DNA from: Solea solea
Lineage: Eukaryota > Chordata > Actinopteri > Pleuronectiformes > Soleidae
Direction: 5' to 3'
Assembly (NCBI RefSeq): GCF_958295425.1
Contig: NC_081141.1
Location: forward strand, 12,635,500 to 12,699,499
DNA: 64,000 bases
Below are positions 37,142 to 47,481 of this stretch, one piece after another. The first letter of the stretch is position 1; each line of letters starts with the position of its first letter. A program made the translations under genes and the position numbers. Under the pieces are notes generated by a model. That model was not told the DNA's origin. It was given only the letters and a program-made list of their open reading frames with translations, and made no database searches.

Positions 37142-40100
37142 TCAATGATCCTCTGCCTCCAATAGTAGGCAGACTTTGTTGATGGGCCTGGTCAGAAATC
37201 CGGTCTTTGACTTGATCCGAAGCTGACGTACAAGTCCCCTTTTGTCCATAATGGTCTCCACAATCCTTCCAGTCAACCAGGAGTTGCGAGGCGCAGAATC
37301 ATCCACAATGACGACGATGTCTCCTGGTGTGAAGTTGCGTCTTATGTTGGACCATTTCTGTCGTTCTTGTAGTTGGGGAAGATATTCCTTAATCCACCTT
37401 TTCCAAAATAAGTCAGACATATATTGAACTTGCCTCCATCTGCGGCGAGCATATAGGTCTTCCTTCTGAAACTGTCCTGGTGGCAGGGATGGCGTAGTTT
37501 TGAGAAGCAGAAGGTGATTTGGTGTGAGTGCTTCAAGGTCGTTGGGATCTGTAGAAGCCTTTGTGATTGGACGACTGTTGAGAATAGCTTCAGCTTCACA
37601 TAGGACTGTGTGGAGTCCCTCCTCATCTAGACTTTGCACATTTAGTGTTGAGTTGAGAACCTTCCGCACTGATCTGATTAATCTTTCCCACACACCTCCA
37701 TGGTGTGAGCCAGCAGGGGGATTGAATATCCAGTTTATTCCCCTTTGAAGCAGTATGTTATGGATCTGACCTTGATTCCATCCTTCAATAGCTTCCTTCA
37801 ACTCGCGCTGTGCTCCCACAAAATTGGTTCCATTGTCTGATCGTAGTTCTTTTACTTGGCCTCGTCTGGCTATGAAGCGCCGAAGGGCATGGATGAAAGA
37901 GTCTGTGTCAAGCGATGAGGCCATTTCAAGGTGAATTGCTCTTGTAGCCAAACAGGTGAAAATAACACCATATCGCTTCACGACACTTCTGCCACGCTTC
38001 ACTCCAAAGGGTCCAAAGTAATCGACTCCAACGTTTGTGAATGGTGGTTCATCTGGAGAGACTCTATCCAGGGGTAGATCAGCCATATGCTGTTGTCCAG
38101 GAGTAGCAGTTATACGCCGACAAACAACACATTTAGACAGGCTTTTCCTGATCAATACTGTGGCACCAGGAATCCAATATTTCTGACGCAGTCTGGATAA
38201 CATATGGTTGCGACCACCATGTCCCACCTCTCCATGAATATGTCGTAGAATGAGGTCAGCAATGTGAAAGTCTTTGGCCAGAATGACAGGATGTTTCATT
38301 TCTTCTGGCATTGCTGCTCTGCTTAGGCGACCACCAACTCTTAACACATCTTTGTCCAGAATGGGGTTGAGTTTATGAATGTGGCTTGTCCTTTTAACAT
38401 TCATTCCTTTTTTCAGATTTGAGATTTCATCTCCAAATCTCTTCTTTTGGCAGAAGCGGATTATCTCAATCTCTGCGTTCTCCAATTCACCGATTGTGAG
38501 ACGGATTTCATGGGTGTCAAGATTTCCTTGCAACGAGAGAACACCACTTGCTGTTTTCCTCTTCCTGATTCGTTGCAGAAGCAGTCCTTTGATTCGGAGC
38601 ATCCATGCTACTGCCCTTTTCAACTGATTCCAGGATGAGAAGTAATGGATGAAGTTGGTTGTTGGATCTCTCTGGAAACGCCTTTTTAAGTTTAGTGCCC
38701 TCTGTTCAGCGCAGTTCTTATTGTCAGGCAAGCAGATTTCCCTGTCCTTCAATGGTAAACCAAAGCAGTAATGTCCATTAACTAGCTTTGCAGATGTTGA
38801 TACCAAATCCAAGAACTGCTGATCTTCTTTTGAAGGCTCTTGGTCATCTTTGACACACTCAGGAAAGTCAATCTTGAACTGCTGCTCCCACTGCTCATCA
38901 AGTGCACCAACTGATATCCTGTTAACCCTGATCTCTGACTGCTCCTGAGCATAATCATCTTTTCCTCCCAGAGGTCCGTTAACTGTCCAGCCGAGCATTG
39001 TTTCGACGGCATACGGTCCATCTCCCACACTCCGGATGACTTGAAGTGGTTCCAGAGCCTTTGGTACATCGGAGCCAATCAACAACTCAATCTCACAGTC
39101 CAGTTCAGGTAAGTGAATATTCTTCAAATGATGCCACTGATTGATGTCATTTTGATGTGGGATGTTTCCTTTATGCACAGGCATGGTCTTCTGAGTGTAC
39201 ACACATGGGAGATCACAGAAATCAGTGCCATGAAGTCCTGTAACCTCTAGGCCTGAAACAATGCTGGTTTCAACGACCTTCTTTTGACCCATTGTTCTCA
39301 GAAGAATATTAGATTTTCTTCCCTGGAGATTTAGCTTAGTCATTAGCCCCAATGTGCAAAATGACGCAGTGCTTCCCGGGTCAAGGAATGCATATGTATG
39401 CACTGTTGTGTTCCCCTTCTTGGCCTTTACTTTCACAGGCACTATTGAGAGTTTGCAATTGTCTTCACCGGCCCCAGTAAGACCACTTGTCTGTACCGAG
39501 GCTATGGCTCTGATGTCAGCTTCTTCTTTTGTTTGAGCTTGATGTTTGTCTATTTCAAATCTCCTTTGGTGGATATGCAGCATCTGAGGATGCTTCAAAT
39601 TGCATATGTTGCAGCTGAGTCGCTTCCTGCAGTCCTTGCTCATGTGTCCTATCTGCAAACAACCAAAGCAGGCTCCATTTTCTTTAAGGAAAGTGATTTT
39701 CTCATGATGTGCTTTCTTTTCCAATAGGAAACACACCTCCAAAGCATGTCCACCTCCACAGAACAAACACCTTTTTACAGCCGGCCAACTCTCCATTTTC
39801 CTCGGTCCATTTCCATTTTTCTCATGTGCAACTGTCACAGTGGTTGCAAATGTACTTCCTTTGATTCTTGGATGAGGTGGTTTTGACATAAAACTTCTTC
39901 CATCCTTGCTTGGTGTTGGAGTGTCTCTGATGTCTCCAAATACTGGATCAGTTGCAATCCTCACCTGTTTTTCAAGGTAATTGACCAGATCCCTGAAGGT
40001 AGCCCTTTGTTTGTACCTTTCCTGAAAATCACATGCCACAGATCTCCATTTATCCCTCAGTCGATATGGCAGCTTCTTAATTATAATTAGCAGGTTAGCT

Positions 40101-41602
40101 GACATGTTGAGCTCTTGCATGTTGTTGAGATCTTCCATGGCATTGCAACATCCTCTTAGAAACAGAGTGTATGCTTGTAGTGTTTTTGTGTCATCTGGTT
40201 TAATTGACGCCCATGAAAGAGCCTTCTCCATGTAGGCTGTAGCAATTTTATGCTCGTTGCCAAAGTGCTCCTGCAGTAAAGATTTTGCCTTCCTGAATCC
40301 TCTGTCTGCTGTCATATGAAGGCAGCTCCTCACCATTTCTCTTGGTTGTGCTTCTGTATATTGTTCCAGATAATAAAGACAATCTGTGGGGTTTGGGTTC
40401 TTGCTTTCAATGTTGTGTTCAAAGGATTTTATGAATGTTTGAAATTGAAGTGGGTCACCATAAAAACGACAAATCTCCTTCTTGGGCATTAAAGAGAGAG
40501 ACTGTTGTTGGACCATTAATGCAGTGATGTCATTTTGCTTTTCCATGATGCTAAGCATGTTGCTCTGTTCACCATTGTTAGGAGCAGGCAATGTGGCTGG
40601 TATTGTAACATGTGCATCCATAGTTAATGTATTTGACTGAACTGTCACTGGCACTGTGGGGAGAGATTGGGTTTGAGTACTGTCTCCGTCAGCAGTGGCA
40701 GTCATTTGTGTTTTCTTTTCATGTTGTTTTTTCTCCATATACGAGTTCATACCATCCGACACTCTTGATCTGTGGCTGCACACACCAGATCTACTTGAGG
40801 CTCCAAGAATCTTCATTTTTGCCATTGTAGCAGCAAGGTTTCCATCCAGCTCCAGTTGCTCTTTTTTCCTCCTTAGCTGCTCCTCTTGTGCTTCTATGGC
40901 ATGTTTATCTTTTAGCATTTGTTGTTTTACAATAAGAGCAGCCATTTCAGCCTCAGCCTTGATGCATGCAGATGAGGTGGTGGAAAATCTTGAGCATGAA
41001 GAATGTGATTTGTGACTCCTGTTGGTAACATTTGACACACTGTCACTTGGTTTAATTTCATCCTGCATGTCAGATATTGTTTTATTCTGTTGAGAAGGAA
41101 TGGCAGTTGGAACATCAGAGTGTGGTATATCTTCCTTTAATTCAACAGGTGCAACAGGTGCCTCTTCTTCAGGTGGAATGGGAGAGTTGACTGATTGTGC
41201 AGCAAACACATCTGCAGTCACATTTCTTGCTTGCTGAAAGTGTCTTTCAGTCTCAGAGAGCCATGTTTTTACATCATCAGTGAAGTCTGTGTTGTGTTTT
41301 ATTATGCGTCCAAACCACTCATTTTGTGTTACCTTTTCCTCTTTGGGAAGTAAAACAATCACTGACTCATGTGCTGCCTTTGCATTTTCATCCAGTTGTT
41401 TGAGTTCATTCAGTTTGAATTGCACTTTCTTTGCATTTTCATCATTTTTCATGAGCTCTTTAATTTCGCGTGAGAGTGCTTTCATTTTTGTCACATTAGA
41501 TTGACGTTGCTTTTGAAGAGTTTCCATTTTGCAAGCCAGCGCTTTGGCTGTAAGCTGGACCGTTCTCTTCTCCGTATTTTCCATTTCATTTGCGTCACTC
41601 AT
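37142..41602 (-). CDS. Bel/Pao Gag-protease-integrase polyprotein lacking RT/RNase H
   Basis: One open frame of 1486 aa from the first ATG (the frame continues 17 codons upstream without ATG). Order of domains: coiled Lys/Glu-rich Gag N-terminus; the DUF1759-type Gag region with FYGDPLQFQTFIKSFEHNI; two Cys-rich knuckles, the second CFGCLQIGHMSKDC (CCHC); an aspartic protease of DUF1758 type with AFLDPGSTASF; then NGHYCFGLPLKDREICLPD, which normally leads into reverse transcriptase. Instead, near residue 977 (about 38665-38685), NLKRRFQRDPTTNFIHYFSS jumps to the stretch before integrase. No YVDD motif and no RNase H are present. Integrase follows, with zinc-binding H/C residues (HGEVGHGG... 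CVVC), VDYFGPF, LRSDNGTNF and GGVWERLIRS (D, D, E), and the C-terminal DUF5641-like domain. There are no stops, so the fusion is in frame. Confidence 0.9.
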   Translation of the reverse strand: MSDANEMENTEKRTVQLTAKALACKMETLQKQRQSNVTKMKALSREIKELMKNDENAKKVQFKLNELKQLDENAKAAHESVIVLLPKEEKVTQNEWFGRIIKHNTDFTDDVKTWLSETERHFQQARNVTADVFAAQSVNSPIPPEEEAPVAPVELKEDIPHSDVPTAIPSQQNKTISDMQDEIKPSDSVSNVTNRSHKSHSSCSRFSTTSSACIKAEAEMAALIVKQQMLKDKHAIEAQEEQLRRKKEQLELDGNLAATMAKMKILGASSRSGVCSHRSRVSDGMNSYMEKKQHEKKTQMTATADGDSTQTQSLPTVPVTVQSNTLTMDAHVTIPATLPAPNNGEQSNMLSIMEKQNDITALMVQQQSLSLMPKKEICRFYGDPLQFQTFIKSFEHNIESKNPNPTDCLYYLEQYTEAQPREMVRSCLHMTADRGFRKAKSLLQEHFGNEHKIATAYMEKALSWASIKPDDTKTLQAYTLFLRGCCNAMEDLNNMQELNMSANLLIIIKKLPYRLRDKWRSVACDFQERYKQRATFRDLVNYLEKQVRIATDPVFGDIRDTPTPSKDGRSFMSKPPHPRIKGSTFATTVTVAHEKNGNGPRKMESWPAVKRCLFCGGGHALEVCFLLEKKAHHEKITFLKENGACFGCLQIGHMSKDCRKRLSCNICNLKHPQMLHIHQRRFEIDKHQAQTKEEADIRAIASVQTSGLTGAGEDNCKLSIVPVKVKAKKGNTTVHTYAFLDPGSTASFCTLGLMTKLNLQGRKSNILLRTMGQKKVVETSIVSGLEVTGLHGTDFCDLPCVYTQKTMPVHKGNIPHQNDINQWHHLKNIHLPELDCEIELLIGSDVPKALEPLQVIRSVGDGPYAVETMLGWTVNGPLGGKDDYAQEQSEIRVNRISVGALDEQWEQQFKIDFPECVKDDQEPSKEDQQFLDLVSTSAKLVNGHYCFGLPLKDREICLPDNKNCAEQRALNLKRRFQRDPTTNFIHYFSSWNQLKRAVAWMLRIKGLLLQRIRKRKTASGVLSLQGNLDTHEIRLTIGELENAEIEIIRFCQKKRFGDEISNLKKGMNVKRTSHIHKLNPILDKDVLRVGGRLSRAAMPEEMKHPVILAKDFHIADLILRHIHGEVGHGGRNHMLSRLRQKYWIPGATVLIRKSLSKCVVCRRITATPGQQHMADLPLDRVSPDEPPFTNVGVDYFGPFGVKRGRSVVKRYGVIFTCLATRAIHLEMASSLDTDSFIHALRRFIARRGQVKELRSDNGTNFVGAQRELKEAIEGWNQGQIHNILLQRGINWIFNPPAGSHHGGVWERLIRSVRKVLNSTLNVQSLDEEGLHTVLCEAEAILNSRPITKASTDPNDLEALTPNHLLLLKTTPSLPPGQFQKEDLYARRRWRQVQYMSDLFWKRWIKEYLPQLQERQKWSNIRRNFTPGDIVVIVDDSAPRNSWLTGRIVETIMDKRGLVRQLRIKSKTGFLTRPINKVCLLLEAEDH

Positions 41603-42064
41603 TATGTGAACTTTCAACGTGCACAATTCACCAAAGCACTGAGCAACAGACACAATGCAATCCGTAATGACATTGCTTCAGCCACAATGCGATTTTCAAC
41701 ACAACAGCACAGCACGGCGGCCACTGCTCACCACACAGTCAAATCAGCCCAAACAATTGCCGATCGCGACAAACGAAGCACGCGCAACACAAGCCCAAAC
41801 AAACAGTCCCCAATGGACAAAACGGCAGCCTCTCCAAACTGTGTTCAACTTCAAACAAATACACAGGAGGATCAACCAACATACCGTTTCCGATGGCTGT
41901 GATGCGCTGCTGTCACTTATGTCTCTGATCCAAGGCGTCCGCGGAAAAGAGTCCAATGTGTTGCATAGTTCGTTCAGTGCAAAAAATCGAGATCCAAGCG
42001 GTAAGAGCAACGTTGAATTCCGTCCATGCCGTGGTGTTTATGGATATATTTTCTGTTTACTAAT

Positions 42065-42422
42065 TGTAGCGACAGTTTTCCTATAAAAGGTCGCTAAGAG
42101 GCTTAGGTGGGCTCCAGGCAGTTACGCGTCATTCAAATGAATCCAAGTCCAGTGATGTTTATTGTTTGACGATTTATTCTTGGTTGTATGATGATTTATT
42201 CTTGGTTATTTGACGATTTGACGGTAAACAGAAAATATAAATCAGGAACGCCACTAACCCCCTTTCTCTCTTACGCCACCGATCCGAGTGCCCAGGTGTA
42301 TAAATTAAACCACACCCATGTGTCAATCAAAAAACGGAAGTGACATGACCAAAAAACAGTATGAGTGACCTTTCAAAATAAACAATAAACAAACAGACCA
42401 AATATGCATTTTGGCCCCTACA
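42065..42422 (-). repeat. 5' LTR of the Bel/Pao element
   Basis: 358 bp, identical by eye to 36590-36947. Because the coding frame is on the minus strand, this right-hand copy is the 5' LTR and would carry the promoter. Confidence 0.95.
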
Positions 42423-42539
42423 CCATCATTATAATCTTTATTGCGACATCATGATGGAATATTGTGTTATCATTTGTTGGTTTTGTAAGAAAAAACAAAA
42501 CCAAACAAAACAGCTGGGTTTTTTTACCCTTTTTTTTTC

Positions 42540-42612
42540 ACAAGACTGGCTCTTGACCAGCCTAGATGCTCATTGGCCCCCAGGTCATTTGAGTTTGACA
42601 ACCCTGCCCTAG
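42540..42612 (-). mobile_element. hAT-like transposon end (right)
   Basis: GGCCCCCAGGTCATTTGAGTTTGACAACCCTG is the inverted counterpart of the hAT end at 28896-28930. An 8-bp flanking site with a CTAG core is present on both outer sides (CTCTAGGG and CCCTAGCC) but does not match perfectly. Confidence 0.5.
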
Positions 42613-43952
42613 CCCCTCACCCTGAACGTAACCACCATACCCTAACCTAAACCCAATTCTAACCCTCAAACCAGGTCTTAACCCTGAAAAAAAACTTTAA
42701 CGTTGTGGGGCCCAGAAGTCATAGTGAATTTGTCCTCTGCATTTAACCCATCCTTATTACACACCAGTAGTGAACACACACAAGTCAGGCACAGCAGTGG
42801 GCAGCACTTATCTGCGCCCGGAGAGCAACTTTACTACACAACTCCATGCCTAGCCCGAACCTAAACCCAATTCTAACCCTAAAACCAGGTCTTAACGCTG
42901 AAAAAGCAAACATTTTTGGGTCCCAGAAAAAAATAAATAAATAAATTACGGCCCCACAATGATTGGTTTGTACATTGTTTTGGACTTCACAAAGATATAA
43001 CTACAAGTACACACACATATCTCACTATACTACACAACTCCATGCGTAACCCTAAAACTGAGTCTTAACCCTAAAAAGCCCTTTGAGTTGCGAGGACTTA
43101 ACAGTCTGAAAGAAGACATGCACACACACACTTAACTTGTAAATGCAAATATCCAATTAGCCAATCACATGGCAGCAACTCACACCATTTAGCTATGGTC
43201 AAGATGACCTGCTGAACTTCATACTGAGTATCGGAATGGAGAAGAAAGGTGATTTCAGTGACTTTAAATGGTGTCGGTGCCAGACTTAACTCAATTAAAT
43301 GTTATTTGTATATTTGCAGCGTCTGCCTCGACCGGTTGGGGAGAAAGGAAAAATGGGGGACAGAAAGGACAAGAGGGAGGTGAGATAGAGACAGAAGAAA
43401 GAGACCAGGAGCAGATACTCATAACAATTGTATCAAGTCATAAGTTTAGACACGACAGTTCTGAATCAGTGATGACGTGTTTATAGAAGTTTACAATGTC
43501 ATTTATACAAGCAGCAGCAGAGATTGTTGATAAAAAATGATACTGATATCAACTTTAATTGTAGCATAATCATAATGGTCATGATATGATATTGATGGTA
43601 ATAATAATAATAGCCTCGAAACTGGATCTGGATCCTGCAGTCTGCAAGATGAGGACAGAGAGAAAGAGAGTGAGAGAGTGGACAGGAAGGAAAGACACAA
43701 ACTAGGGAGAGAAAGAACAAAGTTAATGAAATGTAATAAAGTCATATTCATACCCTGAGAGTGTGTGAGTGCACCACAGGAATTCTCATTCTGCTCTTAC
43801 AGACTGTGAACCACAAGTAAGCCTGCATCTTGGGACCGAAGTGATCTGTTAGGATGATAAGTTAAAACTAGTTCTTTCAGGTATGAAAGGTCCTGAGCAT
43901 TAAGTGCTTTGTACGTGAGGAGGTGGATTTTAATTCATTATTAATTCAAAAC
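42613..43952. other. Repeat-derived intergenic sequence
   Basis: Runs of CTAACC/AACCCTAAAACCAGGTC are diverged copies of the same fish repeat seen at 21370-21715. 42705-42830 reads on the minus strand as a SINE tail (GTGGGCAG-type block, GGATGGGTTAAATGCAGAGG), also found at 53640-53845. No gene supported. Confidence 0.55.
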
Positions 43953-44293
43953 TGTAGCGGTTAGCACTCTTGCCTTTGCAGCAAGAAAACCCAAGTTTGA
44001 GCTCCGGGTGGAACAAGGGCCTTTCTGCATGGAGTTTGCATGTTCTCCCCATGTGTGCGTGGGTTTTCTCCGGGTTCTCCGGCTTCCTCCCACAGTCCAA
44101 AAACATGCAATAATGGGGATTAGGTAAATTGATCACTCTAAATTGACCGTGAGGGTGAATGGTTGTCTATAAATGGCCCTGCGATGTACTGGCGATCTGT
44201 CCAGGGTGTACCTCGCCTGTCGCCCTAGGTCAGCTGAGAATGGCCCAGCACTCGCTGCGACCCTCCTGTGGAGGATAAAGCGGTAGAAAAAGG
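43953..44293 (+). repeat. Dispersed fish repeat, tRNA-like head
   Basis: Plus-oriented copy of the repeat at 24178-24510: tRNA-like GTAGCGGTTAGCACTCTTGC head, GGAGTTTGCATGTTCTCCCC, CAAAAACATGCA, then GGTCAGCTGAGAATGG and GGAGGATAAAGCGGTAGAA. This orientation shows an A-box-like TAGCGGTTAGCACTC, supporting a tRNA origin. Confidence 0.7.
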
Positions 44294-44342
44294 AAAAAGC
44301 TACATATATAAAATCCTCTAAGGCTGGAAGTTTGTGTAAAAC

Positions 44343-44638
44343 ACTGTGCTCCACTGTGCAGCCACCAACAGCACACTTGTCCCTCCCTCTCGAAGTAAAC
44401 TTACTGGTAGGGCGGTAACATTCGTGGTGAAATGAGCATGCTGCCGTCATAATGCGCAGGGAATTCAACATCGCGTGTTTTATCGCCTATACTTACACTA
44501 AGGGGGACCACGAAAACATGACGGCGTATTCTTTTTCCACACTTTGGCGACTGGTAGGGCCTCCATATATCAGGTTGCAGTATATGAGTATTGAAATGGT
44601 TAAAAAGTTGATTTTGCATAATATGTCCCCTTTAAGAT
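44343..44638. mobile_element. MITE fragment ending in CCCCTTTAA
   Basis: The right end GCATAATATGTCCCCTTTAA is a widespread fish MITE terminus flanked by TTAA. The left end is not clear. The sequence has no ORF of its own. Confidence 0.45.
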
Positions 44639-47450
44639 GATATGAAGGCAACACAAACTCAAACAACCATTTGTTACAAAGTTATGCAGAGGAGTCTGGA
44701 CACACATCATACTCCATCTCCAAAAGACCTGATTATTTTGTTGTGCAATTTGACAATAAACATTCTTTCCTTTCACCACACTGGGAGCCACTCCTGATGC
44801 TTTGCCTGTGCACCCATTAAATCATTATCATATCAAAAGACATGTCGGGAAATGACTGAACACCCGTTCACAGGAAACCAACATTTTTTTTTCTTCCTAT
44901 CCCTGTGACATTAGTCATTAGTCATAGTGCTGTCAATCATCTCGTGCATTGATGCCAAACTGCTCGTCTCTTAAAGAAAAGCCGTCAGTCATCAGTACTC
45001 GGGTTTGTCAGCATGGGTCCAGTTCAAATACCTTCCCTGAATGTGAAACTTAAAACTGTTTCGCAATATGTCAGAAACTTTAGATCAGCCAGTGTCGGGG
45101 CTCGATTTGAATTTAACCTTTAACCTTAACTCTGATCAAGCATTCCCATATAGAGCATATTATTATTTTCATGTAAAAGGGTATACAAGAATTCAGTGCA
45201 GATTAATAATCAGTCCACTTATTTATGAGCTTTTTTCATCTTTCAATACATGCATTTGGTTATTACAGGTGGGCTCCATGTAATACTTCATATAACATTC
45301 AAAGGAATCACTGTCAAAGTGCATGATTATCCATCAACACAACTGACATTTACAAATGAAAATGCCATGGATATGTTTTATTCCTTATTTAAGTATTTCT
45401 TATAATCTATCATACATATTTTACAGCAACTTAAAACTTAATTACAAAACTGACAATTAAGAACATACTTGCAACTTACCTGCAGTAACGCCACACAACC
45501 CACACTTTGGGAAGCATTGCATTACATTATTAGAATTATTTCCATTTTCCAAATAAGTCTCATACGCAATTTGAAGATAAGGTGCCATATAAGCAGTTCA
45601 TTACTGCTGCTGCTGCTATACTGAAAAACAGTTTAGGTTGCAGTCGAAAGCAGCCCTTTTACAATAAAGACATGAGTTGAATAAATTGTGCTTAAGGTAT
45701 TTTTGATGATTTGTACGAGGTAGCAACAAAAAATGAATACAGTGCCTAGTCATTTATGATGTCAAACATGAGGCAGAGGAATAAAGGAAAAATAGATTTA
45801 AACTACACTTTCTTTCTTTTATTAAATCTGGCACCAATTGGTTACCTTACCTGTTCACAAAGGTGTGATCACATCATTTTCAAATTGTTGTTGTTCTGGA
45901 TGACTAAGCAGCAAGGACGCCGAGATCTGATGTGATAAAACAAGGTTGACTAATGGACTAATTTTCCCATGACCCTATTCTCAAACTTCTGGGTTTGGCC
46001 TCTGTGTCATGGCAAAAACGTCCATTACATGCCGGTTGCACAGGCAGGGTACATGTCCTACCACTTTACCTCATTACCCCCAGTGAACGAGGGTTGTGGA
46101 CTTGACCTAGAGCATGTGCATCCACTGTTAAAGTGTTCAATTCAATTGTATTTGTATAGCGCCATAGTATGGCAGAAACCATACTATGGGTTATAACCCT
46201 AACACTAACCCATATACATGTATATATATATATATACATATATATCTATATCTTTATATCTTGTTGTAATCACATGCCACTGCAGACTTCAAGATGTCAG
46301 AATCTTCTAAGTGCTTGTCCTTATTCTTATTAATATTTCAGGGAAGTTGATATCATACAGCGTATTTCAAGTTTATAATTGTGTATCTTCAATTTCAGGG
46401 GACTCAATTTCATCTACAAATGAAGTGATTTAAATTGAAATCAGTTACATATTTCCCACTCTTTAGACAGTTGTTGGAGGTGTTGGCTGTTTTGTCAGAT
46501 GACTTTGGAACCAGACAATACCAGTCATGTTAGTCCTCAACAGCACACAAAAGTTAAGGGAGTCATCTCTAATAGTGCAGTAACAGCCGTCATAGTTTAT
46601 CTCACCCAGTCTGTGAAAACATTTACAGTGAGCGAGCTGACTGAAACTCTGTCTCTGTATTGTTCTGCCTGTAGTTGAATTAATACCTTCTGATACATAT
46701 TGAATGTATATTGCGGCTGAACCCCAGTATGCTGCTGCTCTTCAATTCATACAAGTTATGATGAACTAGTCTGTTTTGGGGTTTTTTTCCAGTCTCGACT
46801 TCAGGTCTCAGTCTTGACTACAAGTCTAGGTTCTGTCAGAGATTTCTTCCTGAGGGAAGAGAGTTTTTCCTCTCCACTGATACCTCGTGCTTTAAGAATT
46901 AAAGGAATGCACTCCAATGCCTACCATTATATTAGGTAACACCCAACCCAACCCTGAAAGTCAAGTTAATTTTATTTTCTATATAGCGCCAGACTTAAAT
47001 TAAAGCAGGATATTTTAAATGGTGAATGACTGCATGGTAACTTCTTTAGCATGAAGTAAACCATGACACCGAAGGACACTTCCACACCTCCTCTGGGCTG
47101 TTAACAGGTGTGGGGGAAATGTGGCCCATGAGGAGAGACTTTGACCACTCACAAAGCACTTCAGAGATAGAGATGGCGCTCCTATTAGCGGCCCTGGTAC
47201 AGCTCTATGGCCCGCATACAGGTCCCTGTGGTGGAAGGCTCGCTACTTCAGCATTGGTTACTACTGCCTACACCACAAAGAAAGCTAAAAAGAGGAAAAA
47301 CTCAAAGACAATTGAAATATAAACAAAATTAAATGTCAATTTCAGCTCAGTATTTTGGATATGGAGAGGTTGCCCCAGGTCAAGTTGTGGCAACAGGCAC
47401 AGAGCATACAGACTGCCTGTGCAGTTGTTCAGAGTCACTGTTCTGTTTTG

Positions 47451-47481
<31 letters not shown>

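Larger units (their letters stand above)
36590..42422 (-). mobile_element. Bel/Pao LTR retrotransposon, RT-deleted
   Basis: Complete 5833-bp insertion with two 358-bp LTRs (36590-36947 and 42065-42422) that look identical, flanked by the 5-bp target duplication CCATC (36585-36589 and 42423-42427). Five-bp duplications and the gag/protease/integrase sequences are typical of Bel/Pao elements. The element is transcribed leftwards (minus strand). A purine-rich tract (AGGGGCCGGAA on the minus strand) borders the 3' LTR. I could not identify the primer-binding site. Identical LTRs point to a recent insertion. The coding region lacks reverse transcriptase and RNase H, so it must have moved with enzymes from a full-length relative (inference). 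Confidence 0.93.

Noticed and set aside
42613..43080. CTAACCCTAA-rich sequence as an interstitial telomere repeat
   Set aside because: The motif is not a tandem TTAGGG array. It alternates with AAACCAGGTCTTAACCCTGAAAA blocks and matches a dispersed fish repeat seen also at 21.4 kb.
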